Shown here in pieces: positions 19,435-28,429 of a stretch of DNA of 64,000 nt (position 1 is the first letter of the stretch; every line of letters starts with the position of its first letter). A program made the position numbers and the translations under genes. Location: the NCBI GenBank assembly GCA_902615995.1, contig CACMRF010000001.1, forward strand, positions 62,001 to 126,000, given 5' to 3'. The notes beneath the pieces were generated by a model. It ran no database searches, was not told where the DNA came from, and saw only the letters and a program-made list of their open reading frames with translations. Origin of the DNA: an uncultured SAR116 cluster alpha proteobacterium (GTDB taxonomy: Bacteria; Pseudomonadota; Alphaproteobacteria; Puniceispirillales; Marisalimonadaceae).

Positions 19435-20796
19435 ATGAAAACGTACAAACCAAATAAAATAATCTCTCTATTGCTTGAAAAATCCAAAAAAAATGGATCT
19501 ACTGATACTGAAGTTATTATATCAAAGAGCTATGGAAAATCATTAGAAGTTAGAAATAATGTAAAAGAAAAAATAGAAGAATTTCATACATTCAATATTG
19601 GAATTAGAGTATTTAAAGGCAAAAAGTTTTCTATACTTTCAACAAATAAAATTGATGAAAAATCATTAATAAAATTAGCTGACAAAGCTACAGAAATTGC
19701 TGAAGTTTCACCTGAAGATAATTTTAGTGGCATTGCCACAAAAAATGATATGGATCAGAATCCTATAAATAAAAAAGTTGAAATTCTTACAAATGATTTG
19801 TTTGAACCCTCAATTGATCAATTAGAGACTAGGGCTAATGAAATAGAAAATCATGCTTTAAATTTTTCTAATCAATTAGTCAGTGATGGAGTTCAAGTAG
19901 CGTGGACTAAGAGCGAAACTTATTATTCTAATAGCAATAATTTTCATGACAAACATCTTAGATCAAACAATTTAAATTCTTTGACACTTATAGCTTCTAA
20001 ATCAGATAAAATGGTAAGAGATTATGATTATTCTTCAAAGGTATTTTATAACGATATTGAAGAACCAAAATTAATAGCTAGTAAAGTTGCTAAAAAGGTT
20101 TTAGATAAAATTGGATCTACTAAAGCACCTACAGGTAAATTCCCAGTAATTTTTGAACCAAGGGTAGCTAAATCAATTCTAAGCCATATAATTTCTGGAA
20201 TTAATGGAACTTCAATTATAAATGGAACGAGTTTTTTAAAAGGAAAACTAAATGAACATATCTTCAATAAAAAAATAAATGTCGTTGATGACCCACATTT
20301 AAGGAAAGGACTAGGATCAAAATTATTTGATGCAGAGGGTTTAGGATCAAAAAAAATGGAGCTTGTTTCTAATGGGATATTAAAAAATTATCTACTTAAC
20401 CTTTCATCAGCAAGACAATTAGGTTTGAATACTAACTGTAATGCTATAAGAAGCTTGACTTCACCTCCAGGGATAGGTGTAAGTAATGCTATGATTATGC
20501 CGGGAAATATTGATGAAAAAGATATGATAAAAAATGTTTCAAATGGGTTTTATATTACAGAATTACTCGGATCAAGCGTTTCTTTAATTACTGGTGATTA
20601 TAGTAGAGGAGCTAGTGGATTTTGGATTAAAAATGGCAAACTCTCAAATCCGATATCTGAAGCTACAATCGCAGGAAATTTAAAAGAAATGTTTTTACAA
20701 ATGGTGCCTGCAAATAACTTAGATAAAAATTCAACCATTTCTGCACCTAGCATATTAATTAATGAAATGACAATTGCAGGGGGATCTAATACTTAA
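19435..20796 (+). CDS. tldE: Metalloprotease subunit TldE/PmbA
   Basis: Partner of TldD in the heterodimeric peptidase. The 453-residue protein shows the family fold (TDTEVIISKSYGKSLEVRNN at the start; GKFPVIFEPRVAKSILSHIISGINGTS in the middle; SLITGDYSRGASGFWIKNGKL and EMTIAGGSNT at the end). It lacks the HExxxH zinc motif found in TldD, as expected for TldE. It is divergent from argC. The stretch before the phosphatase-like gene is only about 34 nt. Confidence 0.93.
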   Translation: MKTYKPNKIISLLLEKSKKNGSTDTEVIISKSYGKSLEVRNNVKEKIEEFHTFNIGIRVFKGKKFSILSTNKIDEKSLIKLADKATEIAEVSPEDNFSGIATKNDMDQNPINKKVEILTNDLFEPSIDQLETRANEIENHALNFSNQLVSDGVQVAWTKSETYYSNSNNFHDKHLRSNNLNSLTLIASKSDKMVRDYDYSSKVFYNDIEEPKLIASKVAKKVLDKIGSTKAPTGKFPVIFEPRVAKSILSHIISGINGTSIINGTSFLKGKLNEHIFNKKINVVDDPHLRKGLGSKLFDAEGLGSKKMELVSNGILKNYLLNLSSARQLGLNTNCNAIRSLTSPPGIGVSNAMIMPGNIDEKDMIKNVSNGFYITELLGSSVSLITGDYSRGASGFWIKNGKLSNPISEATIAGNLKEMFLQMVPANNLDKNSTISAPSILINEMTIAGGSNT

Positions 20797-20830
20797 TAGC
20801 AAACTTAAAATTTTAAGATATTGGTATGAA

Positions 20831-21442
20831 ATGATGATAGTTGATCATGGTTTTTTAAGACTATTATATAATAATTTTCATAAAATTGATGATAATATGT
20901 ATAGATCTAATATGCCGACTCCTCAAAGAATTAAAAAATATAAGAAACTTGGAATCAAGACTATTATCAACCTTCGAGGTGGGAAAAAAGATGGTGGCTG
21001 GTTTCTTGAAAAAAAAGCATGTGAGCAAAATGGAATAGAGCTTGTAAACTTAGTAGCTCGATCACGTGCAGCACCAGATAAAAATATAATTTTTAAAGCT
21101 AACGCAGTTTTTAACTCAATAAAATACCCAGCCTTAATTCATTGCAAATCTGGAGCTGATAGAGCTGGTATAATAGCATTTCTTTTTAAAGTTTTAAAAT
21201 CTAAAGAAAATCCAGAAGTAGCAAAAAAACAACTTTCATTAAAATATCTTCATATAAAACACGCAAAGACTGGTATACTTGATGCTTTTTGTGATCTTTA
21301 CATCAAATACTATAAAAAAACTAAAAATGCAGATTTTATTTATTGGACAAGAAATATTTACAAACCTCAAGAATTAGAAGCAAGTTTCTCTGGAAATAAA
21401 TTTTTCGAAAAAATAATTACAAAAATTTTGAGAAGAGAATAA
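20831..21442 (+). CDS. Tyrosine/dual-specificity phosphatase-like protein
   Basis: The protein contains the Cys-based phosphatase signature HCKSGADRAG (C(x)5R), with the nucleophile about residue 105 and Arg about 111 from this start. The upstream segments MYRSNMPTPQRIKKYKKLGIKTIINLRG and SRAAPD (a possible general-acid loop) also fit the atypical DSP/PTP group seen beside envelope genes in bacteria. The track start is a TTG inside tldE; the ATG pair at 20831 gives 203 residues and avoids that overlap. The substrate could be a phosphoprotein, phosphoinositide-like or sugar-phosphate compound and cannot be told from sequence. It ends 2 nt from the convergent msbA-like gene. Confidence 0.85.
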   Translation: MMIVDHGFLRLLYNNFHKIDDNMYRSNMPTPQRIKKYKKLGIKTIINLRGGKKDGGWFLEKKACEQNGIELVNLVARSRAAPDKNIIFKANAVFNSIKYPALIHCKSGADRAGIIAFLFKVLKSKENPEVAKKQLSLKYLHIKHAKTGILDAFCDLYIKYYKKTKNADFIYWTRNIYKPQELEASFSGNKFFEKIITKILRRE

Positions 21443-21444
21443 TT

Positions 21445-23115
21445 TTATATAATTTTAGTATTAGAAATTATTAATTTTTGAGAATTTTTATTTATTTCAT
21501 AGTCATCATGAGAAATATATATACATGTTTTATTTTTACTTAATTGATTAATTGATTTTAAGATATTTTTTGAGGTTTTAGAATCTAGAGCACTAGTAAC
21601 TTCATCTAACAATAAGATTTTTGAGTTTTTTAAAAACGCTCTTGCTATTGATATTCTTTGTTTTTGACCTCCAGATAAATTACTACCTGCTTCACTAATA
21701 ACAGTATCATAACCATTTTCTTGACTTATAATAAAATCATGAATATTGGCTAATTTAGCAGCTTTTATTATTTCACGTTTTGTAGCGTTTAATTTACCTA
21801 AAGATATATTATTATTAAAAGTATCGTTGTATATCATCGTCTCTTGACTAACTAAACTTATATTTTGTCTCAATGAAAAGAGTGACACATCTTTTATATT
21901 CACATCATTGATGAAAATATTTCCTTTTTTAGGATCTATAAATCTACTGATTAAATTAAATATTGTTGATTTTCCACTACCACTTTCACCAATAATATTA
22001 ATTTTTGATTTTTTTGTTTTAAAGGAGATTTTATCAAGAATAATTTTATTTTTTTCGTAAAAAAAACTTACATCTTTAAATTCAACAGTTGGATTATTTG
22101 GAATTTTAAGTTCTTTTTTTACATTACTAATTCTTTCAATTTTTGGCATTTCATTTAATTGTTTATATATTCTTTGCAATGCGCTTAGACCTTCTTGCAA
22201 AATAGTGTTAAAAGTTCCCAAAGCTCTGGCAGGTTGAGCTAACATTAGTAATGCAGTAACAAACCCAATTACGCTTCCAATTGTCATAAAACCTGAATTA
22301 ATTCTATAACTAGCAATTAAAATTACAAAGGCAGCCGCAATTCCTCCCAACACCTCTAAAAGTGGTAAAACTTTTGCTCTTCCCTTTACTATATCAAATA
22401 AATTTAGAAATAAGCTATCTAAAGATTTATTTATTCTATTCTTCTCTAGTTTTTCTAATGAATATGACTTTATCATTGAAATATTCCTAAAAATTTCTGA
22501 TAAAAAAGAGGTTAAGCTCTCCATTTTTTCTTGTAATGATAATGCATAAAATCTTTGTTTTTTTCCTATGGATATAATCGGTTTTAATGCAATTGGATAA
22601 ATTGATAAGACAACTACAGCCAAAACCCAATCTAACCAAATCAAATAAACTATCAAAAATATAATTGTTATTAGATCTCTAATTAAATTATTTAAAGATC
22701 TTTCCACACTATCTCTTATTAGATTAACATCATTCATTATTCTAGAAATATGATTTCCAGAAGAGATTTTTTTAATCACATCTAAATCAGAGAATAACAA
22801 ATGATTTGATAATTTTTTTTGAATATCAATACTAACTTTTAATGTTACTTTTGATACTTGTTTTATTTGAAAAAACATTGCTATACCTCTTATAGATGCA
22901 ACAAGAGCAATTATAATTGGAAGAAAAAACCACGAATATTTATTTTCAGTGAAATTATCAAAAACTTTTTGTATTAAAAATGGATAAATTGCAGTAGTTA
23001 GACTTACAATTAAGAGTAAAATTAAACAAATAAATATATCGGATTTTTGATTAATAAAAAAATCTTTGTTTATTTTTTTTATTAATTCAAAGTTTTTTAG
23101 ATTTTTTTTATTCAT
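21445..23115 (-). CDS. ABC transporter, fused permease/ATPase, MsbA-like lipid exporter
   Basis: A 556-residue half-transporter with six N-terminal membrane helices followed by an ATPase domain. Walker A is IGESGSGKSTIFNL, the signature is NLSGGQKQRISIARAF, Walker B is ILLLDEVTSALDS and the switch His is in YISHDD. It is divergent from the acyltransferase-waaA-lpxK-lpxL operon, so lipid A or LPS flipping at the inner membrane is the most likely role. ABC exporters of this class are hard to separate by sequence alone, so MsbA is an inference from context. Confidence 0.88.
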   Translation of the reverse strand: MNKKNLKNFELIKKINKDFFINQKSDIFICLILLLIVSLTTAIYPFLIQKVFDNFTENKYSWFFLPIIIALVASIRGIAMFFQIKQVSKVTLKVSIDIQKKLSNHLLFSDLDVIKKISSGNHISRIMNDVNLIRDSVERSLNNLIRDLITIIFLIVYLIWLDWVLAVVVLSIYPIALKPIISIGKKQRFYALSLQEKMESLTSFLSEIFRNISMIKSYSLEKLEKNRINKSLDSLFLNLFDIVKGRAKVLPLLEVLGGIAAAFVILIASYRINSGFMTIGSVIGFVTALLMLAQPARALGTFNTILQEGLSALQRIYKQLNEMPKIERISNVKKELKIPNNPTVEFKDVSFFYEKNKIILDKISFKTKKSKINIIGESGSGKSTIFNLISRFIDPKKGNIFINDVNIKDVSLFSLRQNISLVSQETMIYNDTFNNNISLGKLNATKREIIKAAKLANIHDFIISQENGYDTVISEAGSNLSGGQKQRISIARAFLKNSKILLLDEVTSALDSKTSKNILKSINQLSKNKTCIYISHDDYEINKNSQKLIISNTKII

Positions 23116-23169
23116 TTGATTTATGTATACAATATATTAATTAATTAATAAAAATGTAATTATTATAAA

Positions 23170-23856
23170 ATGAAATTTATAAAAAGAATTAGCAAAAATA
23201 AATTTGGACAAAAATTCCTGGGTTTTTTAGTATTTATTGTTACCAATTTTACATATAAATCAATCTCTTGGAAAGAGCTAAAAAAACCAAATAGTTATCA
23301 TTATAAAAAAAAAGAACCTGTTATTTTTTGCACTTGGCATAATAGACTTTATTGTGGACCATATTTATTACCAACAAAAAAATTAGAAATAAATGCTCTT
23401 CAATCATCTCATTCTGATGGAATGATGACTGATATCTTATTTAAATTAATAAATATGAAAATAATTTATGGTTCCTCCAAAAAAAAAGGCGTTAGCGCAT
23501 TTATAAAAATGATTAAAGCTATTGAAAATGGAGAAAGTATTGCAATAACACCAGATGGACCAAAAGGTCCAAAAGAAATTGTAAAAGATGGAATAATCAA
23601 ACTTGCACAAACTACTGGAGCTCCAATTGTACCTTTATTTTGGAAAGTTAAAAATCATAAACTTTTGAATTCATGGGATAACTTTATAATACCATTTCCT
23701 TTTTCAAAAGGTGTTTACATTTTTGGTAAACCCATTCATGTTAAAAGAAAAGTTACAGCAAAAAGCCTCTTTCAAATTAAGAATTTAATTCAAAATGAAT
23801 TTGATAAACTTACAAAAGAAGTAGAAAATTATAATTTTAATAAAAAAGTTAAATAA
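23170..23856 (+). CDS. Lysophospholipid acyltransferase family protein (DUF374)
   Basis: A 228-residue protein of the DUF374 branch of the LPLAT superfamily. Visible motifs are FCTWHNRLYCGPYLL, where the usual HX4D is modified, SSHSDGMMTDILFKL and IAITPDGPKGPKEIV. In Alphaproteobacteria this family regularly sits next to waaA and lpxK, which points to acylation of a lipid A-related or envelope lipid substrate. The exact reaction is not established by sequence. The stop codon abuts the waaA start (TAAATG). Confidence 0.88.
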   Translation: MKFIKRISKNKFGQKFLGFLVFIVTNFTYKSISWKELKKPNSYHYKKKEPVIFCTWHNRLYCGPYLLPTKKLEINALQSSHSDGMMTDILFKLINMKIIYGSSKKKGVSAFIKMIKAIENGESIAITPDGPKGPKEIVKDGIIKLAQTTGAPIVPLFWKVKNHKLLNSWDNFIIPFPFSKGVYIFGKPIHVKRKVTAKSLFQIKNLIQNEFDKLTKEVENYNFNKKVK

Positions 23857-25170
23857 ATGACCTATGCGTTTTATAATTTTTTATGGAAATTAATTGATTA
23901 TTTTTTAATTAAATATCTCAATTATAGAGTTGAAAAAGGGAAAGAAATTAAATCAAGGCTTAATGAAAGATTTGGCAAATGTTATATTAGAAAAGTAAAT
24001 AAAAAAATAATTTGGATACATGGCTCAAGCGTTGGAGAGTCAGTTGCTGCTCTTGCCTTAGCAAACTCAATGTTGAAAAACGGATTTGATAAAAAGAAAT
24101 TCCATTTCTTAATTACAACAAATACTATTACTTCATCAAACTTCGTCAATAATAAAATTAAAAATGGATTTCCAGGAACACATCAATTTAATCCTTTAGA
24201 TAACCCAAAGTTCGTAAACAAATTTTTAGACTTTTGGACTCCAGAAATGGCCATATTTGTTGAATCAGATTTTTGGCCAAATTTAATTTATAGATCATCA
24301 GTTAAAAAAATTCCCTTAATTTTAGCATCATCTCAAATGTCCTTAAAATCTTCTAGATTTTGGCGAGGGTTAGGAAGAGGGTTAGCTAAAAAAGTTTTTA
24401 AAAAAATTGATCTTGTTTTGGCTGTTGATCCATCAAATGCTGAATTATTTAAATCCTTAGGCTCCAAAAAAGTAAAAAGTTTAACAAGTTTAAAATCTAT
24501 TGCTGAAAAACCACAAGTTAATATTGATTACATATTGAAATTAAAAAGTTGTTTAAAAAATAAAAATATTTTTTTAGCTGCATCGACTCATCCTGGCGAA
24601 GAAGAAATTCTAATTAAGCTTGCAAATAATTTAAGAAGCAAAGGAATTGACAATATACTTATTATTATTACACCTCGGCATATTGAAAGAGGAAAAGATA
24701 TAAAAAAAATTATATTAAGTGCTGGATATGATATTAAATGTAGAAGCAATGATGAATTGCCTTCTCAAAGCGATTATTTTTATTTGGCAGATACTATGGG
24801 AGAAATGGGATCATTAATTGAAATTTCTAATCTTGTTTTTGTAGCTGGTTCTTTAGTTAAAAAAATTGGAGGTCACAATCCAATAGAGGCTGCTAGTTTA
24901 GGAAAGGCTGTAATTATGGGACCTTACACAGAAAAATGTGATGCGCAAATCAATGATTTAGTTTGGTCTGGAGGCGCAATTAAAATTGAAAACTCATCTG
25001 AATTTAAAAATGTTTTTATTGAAAAAGTAATTTCATTACTTAATCAACCATTAATACTAGAGGATATGGGCAAAAATGCACTTGGTGCTTGTAGTTATGC
25101 TCAATTAAGAGCAGATGAAGCTAGCGAACATCTTTTAGAAATTTTTAAGAATAGAAGCTTAGTCAAATGA
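23857..25170 (+). CDS. waaA: 3-deoxy-D-manno-octulosonic acid transferase
   Basis: Transfers Kdo from CMP-Kdo onto lipid IVA at the cytoplasmic face of the inner membrane. It is a GT-B glycosyltransferase of 437 residues with an N-terminal anchor. Signature segments: IWIHGSSVGESVAALALA, FVESDFWPNLIYRS and GGHNPIEAASLGKAVIMGPYTEKC. It is the second gene of a tightly packed operon and overlaps lpxK by 4 nt (ATGA). Its presence shows the lineage makes Kdo-containing LPS. Confidence 0.95.
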   Translation: MTYAFYNFLWKLIDYFLIKYLNYRVEKGKEIKSRLNERFGKCYIRKVNKKIIWIHGSSVGESVAALALANSMLKNGFDKKKFHFLITTNTITSSNFVNNKIKNGFPGTHQFNPLDNPKFVNKFLDFWTPEMAIFVESDFWPNLIYRSSVKKIPLILASSQMSLKSSRFWRGLGRGLAKKVFKKIDLVLAVDPSNAELFKSLGSKKVKSLTSLKSIAEKPQVNIDYILKLKSCLKNKNIFLAASTHPGEEEILIKLANNLRSKGIDNILIIITPRHIERGKDIKKIILSAGYDIKCRSNDELPSQSDYFYLADTMGEMGSLIEISNLVFVAGSLVKKIGGHNPIEAASLGKAVIMGPYTEKCDAQINDLVWSGGAIKIENSSEFKNVFIEKVISLLNQPLILEDMGKNALGACSYAQLRADEASEHLLEIFKNRSLVK

Positions 25171-26153
25171 CTTTTCTTTATAATTTGTGGTACTCAAACT
25201 CATTACAATACAAATTAATTTCCTTAATGCTTTACCCTTTTTCTTTATTATGGATCATTATAGACAAGTTAAAATTTCTTGTGATAAAACCTTACACTTC
25301 TCATCTAAAAATAATATGTGTAGGTAATATAAATGTAGGTGGAACTGGAAAAACACCAATATCAATATTTATATTTAAAATTCTAAAAAAAATGGGACAT
25401 AATCCCATATTTTTGACATCTGGCTATAAAGGTAAAATTTCTAAACCTTGTATAGCTAACAATGATGTTACCCTCTTTGGAGATGAAGCTATAATTTTAA
25501 AAAATATAGGACCAACAGTTGTATCAAAGAATAAGTTAGTGGGAGTCAAATATATTGAGAACTTAAACTCAAAAAAGAAAATTTACGATATTATAGTTAT
25601 GGATGATGGCTTACAAAATTATTCAATAGCAAAAGATTTATGTTTTTTGACTATTGATAGAAAATCATTATTTGGAAATGAGTTTTGTTTACCCTCAGGT
25701 CCGTTAAGACAATCATTAAATTCATGCAAAAAAAATATTAATAAAATTATTTTAACTGGAAATCGAAATTTTAAAAAAAATCAAACTATTTTTAATAGTG
25801 ATGTATTAAACAGTTATATAAAAGTTGAAAAAGTTTCTGTTAAAAAAAAATATTTAGCTTTCTCTGGCTTAGGTAATAACCAAAAATTCTTAGATACTCT
25901 TAAAAGCGCTAATTATGATGTAACTTTAACAAAGGAATTTGAAGATCATCATAATTATAAAGAAAATGAAATAATTGATCTTATAAAACTTTCAAATGAT
26001 AATAACCTTACACTAATAACCACTGAAAAAGACATTGTTAAAATACCAAAAAAGTATCATTTTAAAATTAAGTGCTTAAAAATGAAAATAGAATTTGATA
26101 AAAATGATTTAATTAGCTTAAGGTTATTATTAAAACAGAAGTTAAATGACTGA
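25167..26153 (+). CDS. lpxK: Tetraacyldisaccharide 4'-kinase
   Basis: Phosphorylates the 4' position of the lipid A disaccharide using ATP. The 328-residue protein has an N-terminal membrane-associated helix, then the P-loop in ICVGNINVGGTGKTPI and the catalytic-region motif IVMDDGLQNYS. The family segment EFEDHHNY(K) and LITTEKDIVKIP are present near the C terminus. It overlaps waaA by 4 nt and lpxL by 8 nt, consistent with translational coupling of the lipid A operon. Confidence 0.95.
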   Translation: MTFLYNLWYSNSLQYKLISLMLYPFSLLWIIIDKLKFLVIKPYTSHLKIICVGNINVGGTGKTPISIFIFKILKKMGHNPIFLTSGYKGKISKPCIANNDVTLFGDEAIILKNIGPTVVSKNKLVGVKYIENLNSKKKIYDIIVMDDGLQNYSIAKDLCFLTIDRKSLFGNEFCLPSGPLRQSLNSCKKNINKIILTGNRNFKKNQTIFNSDVLNSYIKVEKVSVKKKYLAFSGLGNNQKFLDTLKSANYDVTLTKEFEDHHNYKENEIIDLIKLSNDNNLTLITTEKDIVKIPKKYHFKIKCLKMKIEFDKNDLISLRLLLKQKLND

Positions 26154-27033
26154 CCCATTTTCTTATAGATTTAAAAAAAAAATTGATAGATATATTCATG
26201 ATCCTGTAGTTGCACTAATAATATTACCTTTTTTTATAATGTTAAAAATTCTTCCTTATAAGATTTCTTCGTTAATTTGTGGGTCTATACTCTTTTTAAT
26301 TGCACCATTTTCAAAATATCAAACAAGAGTTATGAAAAATTTAAATATTGCTTTCCCTAAAAAAAAAGAAGCAGAAAAAATTAAAATATCAAAGAGATTC
26401 TGGTTTAATTTTGGTCAAATAATCGGAGAACTTCCTCATATAGATAAGATTATTTCATCAAAAAAAGTTTTGATTACTGGTCATAAGAAAATTCAAAAAG
26501 GTCCAGCTATTTTAATTGGAGCTCATTTAGCAAATTGGGAATTTTTATTACGAGTTGGAGAAATGTCTGGAAGACGAGTAAGTTTTATATATAGACCAAT
26601 CAATAATTGGATATTAAATAAATTACAATTTTCGAGGAATAGTAAAATTAATGCTGATTTTTTTAAAAAAGGACGTGCAGCTGCTATTGGAATGGCAAAT
26701 CAATTAAAGAAAGGTGAAGTAATTGGATTAACAAATGATCAAATTTTAAGAGAAGGTATTATGGTTCCTTTTTTTGGAAAAAAAACACCGACTCCACAAG
26801 CTGCAGCAATAATGTCGATTAAATGGAATGTTCCCATTTTTATGGTAAGAGTTGAAAGGTTAAACTTACTTAATTTTAAATTAACTATTGAAGATAAAAT
26901 CAAATTACCAAAAAATATTAAAAATGATAATGCTGTCTACAAATTAACTGAATTAATTTCTAGAAGAACAGAACAATGGATAATTGAGAAGCCTGAGCAA
27001 TGGCTTTGGGCTCACAGAAGATGGGGAAAATAA
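26146..27033 (+). CDS. lpxL: Lipid A late acyltransferase (LpxL/HtrB family)
   Basis: Adds a secondary acyl chain to Kdo2-lipid IVA. The 295-residue protein has an N-terminal hydrophobic segment, the catalytic HX4E motif in GAHLANWEF, and downstream blocks VSFIYRPINNWILNK, NDQILREGIMVPFFGKKTPTPQAA and PEQWLWAHRRWG. The ending WxWxHRRW is diagnostic of the family. It could be LpxL or LpxM by acyl specificity; sequence alone does not say. It ends 4 nt before the convergent xseA. Confidence 0.92.
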   Translation: MTDPFSYRFKKKIDRYIHDPVVALIILPFFIMLKILPYKISSLICGSILFLIAPFSKYQTRVMKNLNIAFPKKKEAEKIKISKRFWFNFGQIIGELPHIDKIISSKKVLITGHKKIQKGPAILIGAHLANWEFLLRVGEMSGRRVSFIYRPINNWILNKLQFSRNSKINADFFKKGRAAAIGMANQLKKGEVIGLTNDQILREGIMVPFFGKKTPTPQAAAIMSIKWNVPIFMVRVERLNLLNFKLTIEDKIKLPKNIKNDNAVYKLTELISRRTEQWIIEKPEQWLWAHRRWGK

Positions 27034-27037
27034 TTAT

Positions 27038-28375
27038 TTAATTTTTGAATGTTATTTTTCTTATTCCATCAATAAACTGAACTTTACCTTCTTGAAAGCC
27101 TTTTGCATCATCATATTTTTTTATTATATTATTTTCATTATCAAGTACTATAGCAAATCCCTTTTCTAAAGTTTTTTGAAAACTATTTGCTTCCATTAAT
27201 TTTAATGTTGTAATTAATCTTAATTTTTTACTATCAATTATCCTTCTAAACGAATTGAAAAACTCTAATATTAACAAATTCAATTTATTCTCTAAATTAT
27301 TGATTAAAATAATGGGTGGTTTTAACAAATTAGAGTTTGTATAAAGTATATTCTCAATATCTTTAATTTTTTTATTCATTAAATTAAACATGTTCATTAG
27401 AATAAAATCATAACTTTGTATTTTATGATTTAAAATATCTTTTGGCCTATTTAATTTCATTTTAGATAATAAATTTATTAAATTTTCTAAATTATTTTGA
27501 TAAGCAACATGTCTCCTTGAATTTAATTCAAATATTTTTCTTTTTAATTCTTTTGCAACCGGAAGACATAGTTCAATCGCTGCAGAAGGTGTTGGTGCTC
27601 TCAAATCAGCAACATAATCAATTAATGTTACATCAGTTTCATGCCCAATAGCAGATATTATAGGAATTTTACTTTCAAATGTTGATATTATAACATTCTC
27701 TTCATTAAACCCCCAAAGATCCTCAACACTTCCGCCTCCTCGAGCTATAATTATAGCATCAATATCGTGAAGAATTTTTTCAGACTTAAGTTTATTTATC
27801 TTTTTTATTGCATTTGAAATTTCATTAGATGAATTAATGCCCTGTACACTTACAGAAAACAAATAAATCTTTAACGGAAATCTATCTAATACTCTATTAA
27901 TCATGTCTTGAATTACAGCACCTGATTTACTTGTAATAATAGCTAAAGATCTAGGCAAAAAAGGTAATCTCTGTTTTTGATTATTTTCAAAGTAACCCAA
28001 TTTAAGAAATTTTCTCTTTCTTTCCTCAAAAAGCTTTAATAAAGCTCCTTCTCCTGAAATTTCTATTGATTCAACGATAATTTGATATTTAGACTGACCA
28101 GAAAAAGTTGTAAGTTTCCCTGTGCATATTATCTCTAAACCTTCTTCGAGGTTTATATTTATTTTAGAGGAATTATATCTCCAAATAACTGCGGAAATAA
28201 TTGAATTTTCATCTTTTAAATTAAAGTAAATATGACCTGATGCAGGAAAGGATGGCTTTGAAATTTCACCTTTTATCTTAATTGATGAAAAATTTTGTTC
28301 TATCAATTTCTTGATCGAATCAGAAATGTCGGACACAGAAAAAATAGAATTATTTAAATTGAAATTTATTGGCAT
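27038..28375 (-). CDS. xseA: Exodeoxyribonuclease VII large subunit
   Basis: Large subunit of the bidirectional single-strand exonuclease ExoVII used in repair and recombination. The 445 residues include the N-terminal OB fold (IKGEISKPSFPASGHIYFNLKD), and the catalytic region with TSKSGAVIQDMINRV, IIARGGGSVEDLWGFNEENVI and AIGHETDVTLIDYVADLRAPTPSAA. A coiled-coil stretch follows. The small subunit gene xseB is not in the window. It is divergent from purD across 54 nt. Confidence 0.96.
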   Translation of the reverse strand: MPINFNLNNSIFSVSDISDSIKKLIEQNFSSIKIKGEISKPSFPASGHIYFNLKDENSIISAVIWRYNSSKININLEEGLEIICTGKLTTFSGQSKYQIIVESIEISGEGALLKLFEERKRKFLKLGYFENNQKQRLPFLPRSLAIITSKSGAVIQDMINRVLDRFPLKIYLFSVSVQGINSSNEISNAIKKINKLKSEKILHDIDAIIIARGGGSVEDLWGFNEENVIISTFESKIPIISAIGHETDVTLIDYVADLRAPTPSAAIELCLPVAKELKRKIFELNSRRHVAYQNNLENLINLLSKMKLNRPKDILNHKIQSYDFILMNMFNLMNKKIKDIENILYTNSNLLKPPIILINNLENKLNLLILEFFNSFRRIIDSKKLRLITTLKLMEANSFQKTLEKGFAIVLDNENNIIKKYDDAKGFQEGKVQFIDGIRKITFKN

Positions 28376-28429
28376 TTTTAAATTCTATGTCATATTTTTA
28401 GAAATAAAAACAATTTTGGAAATTAAAAT

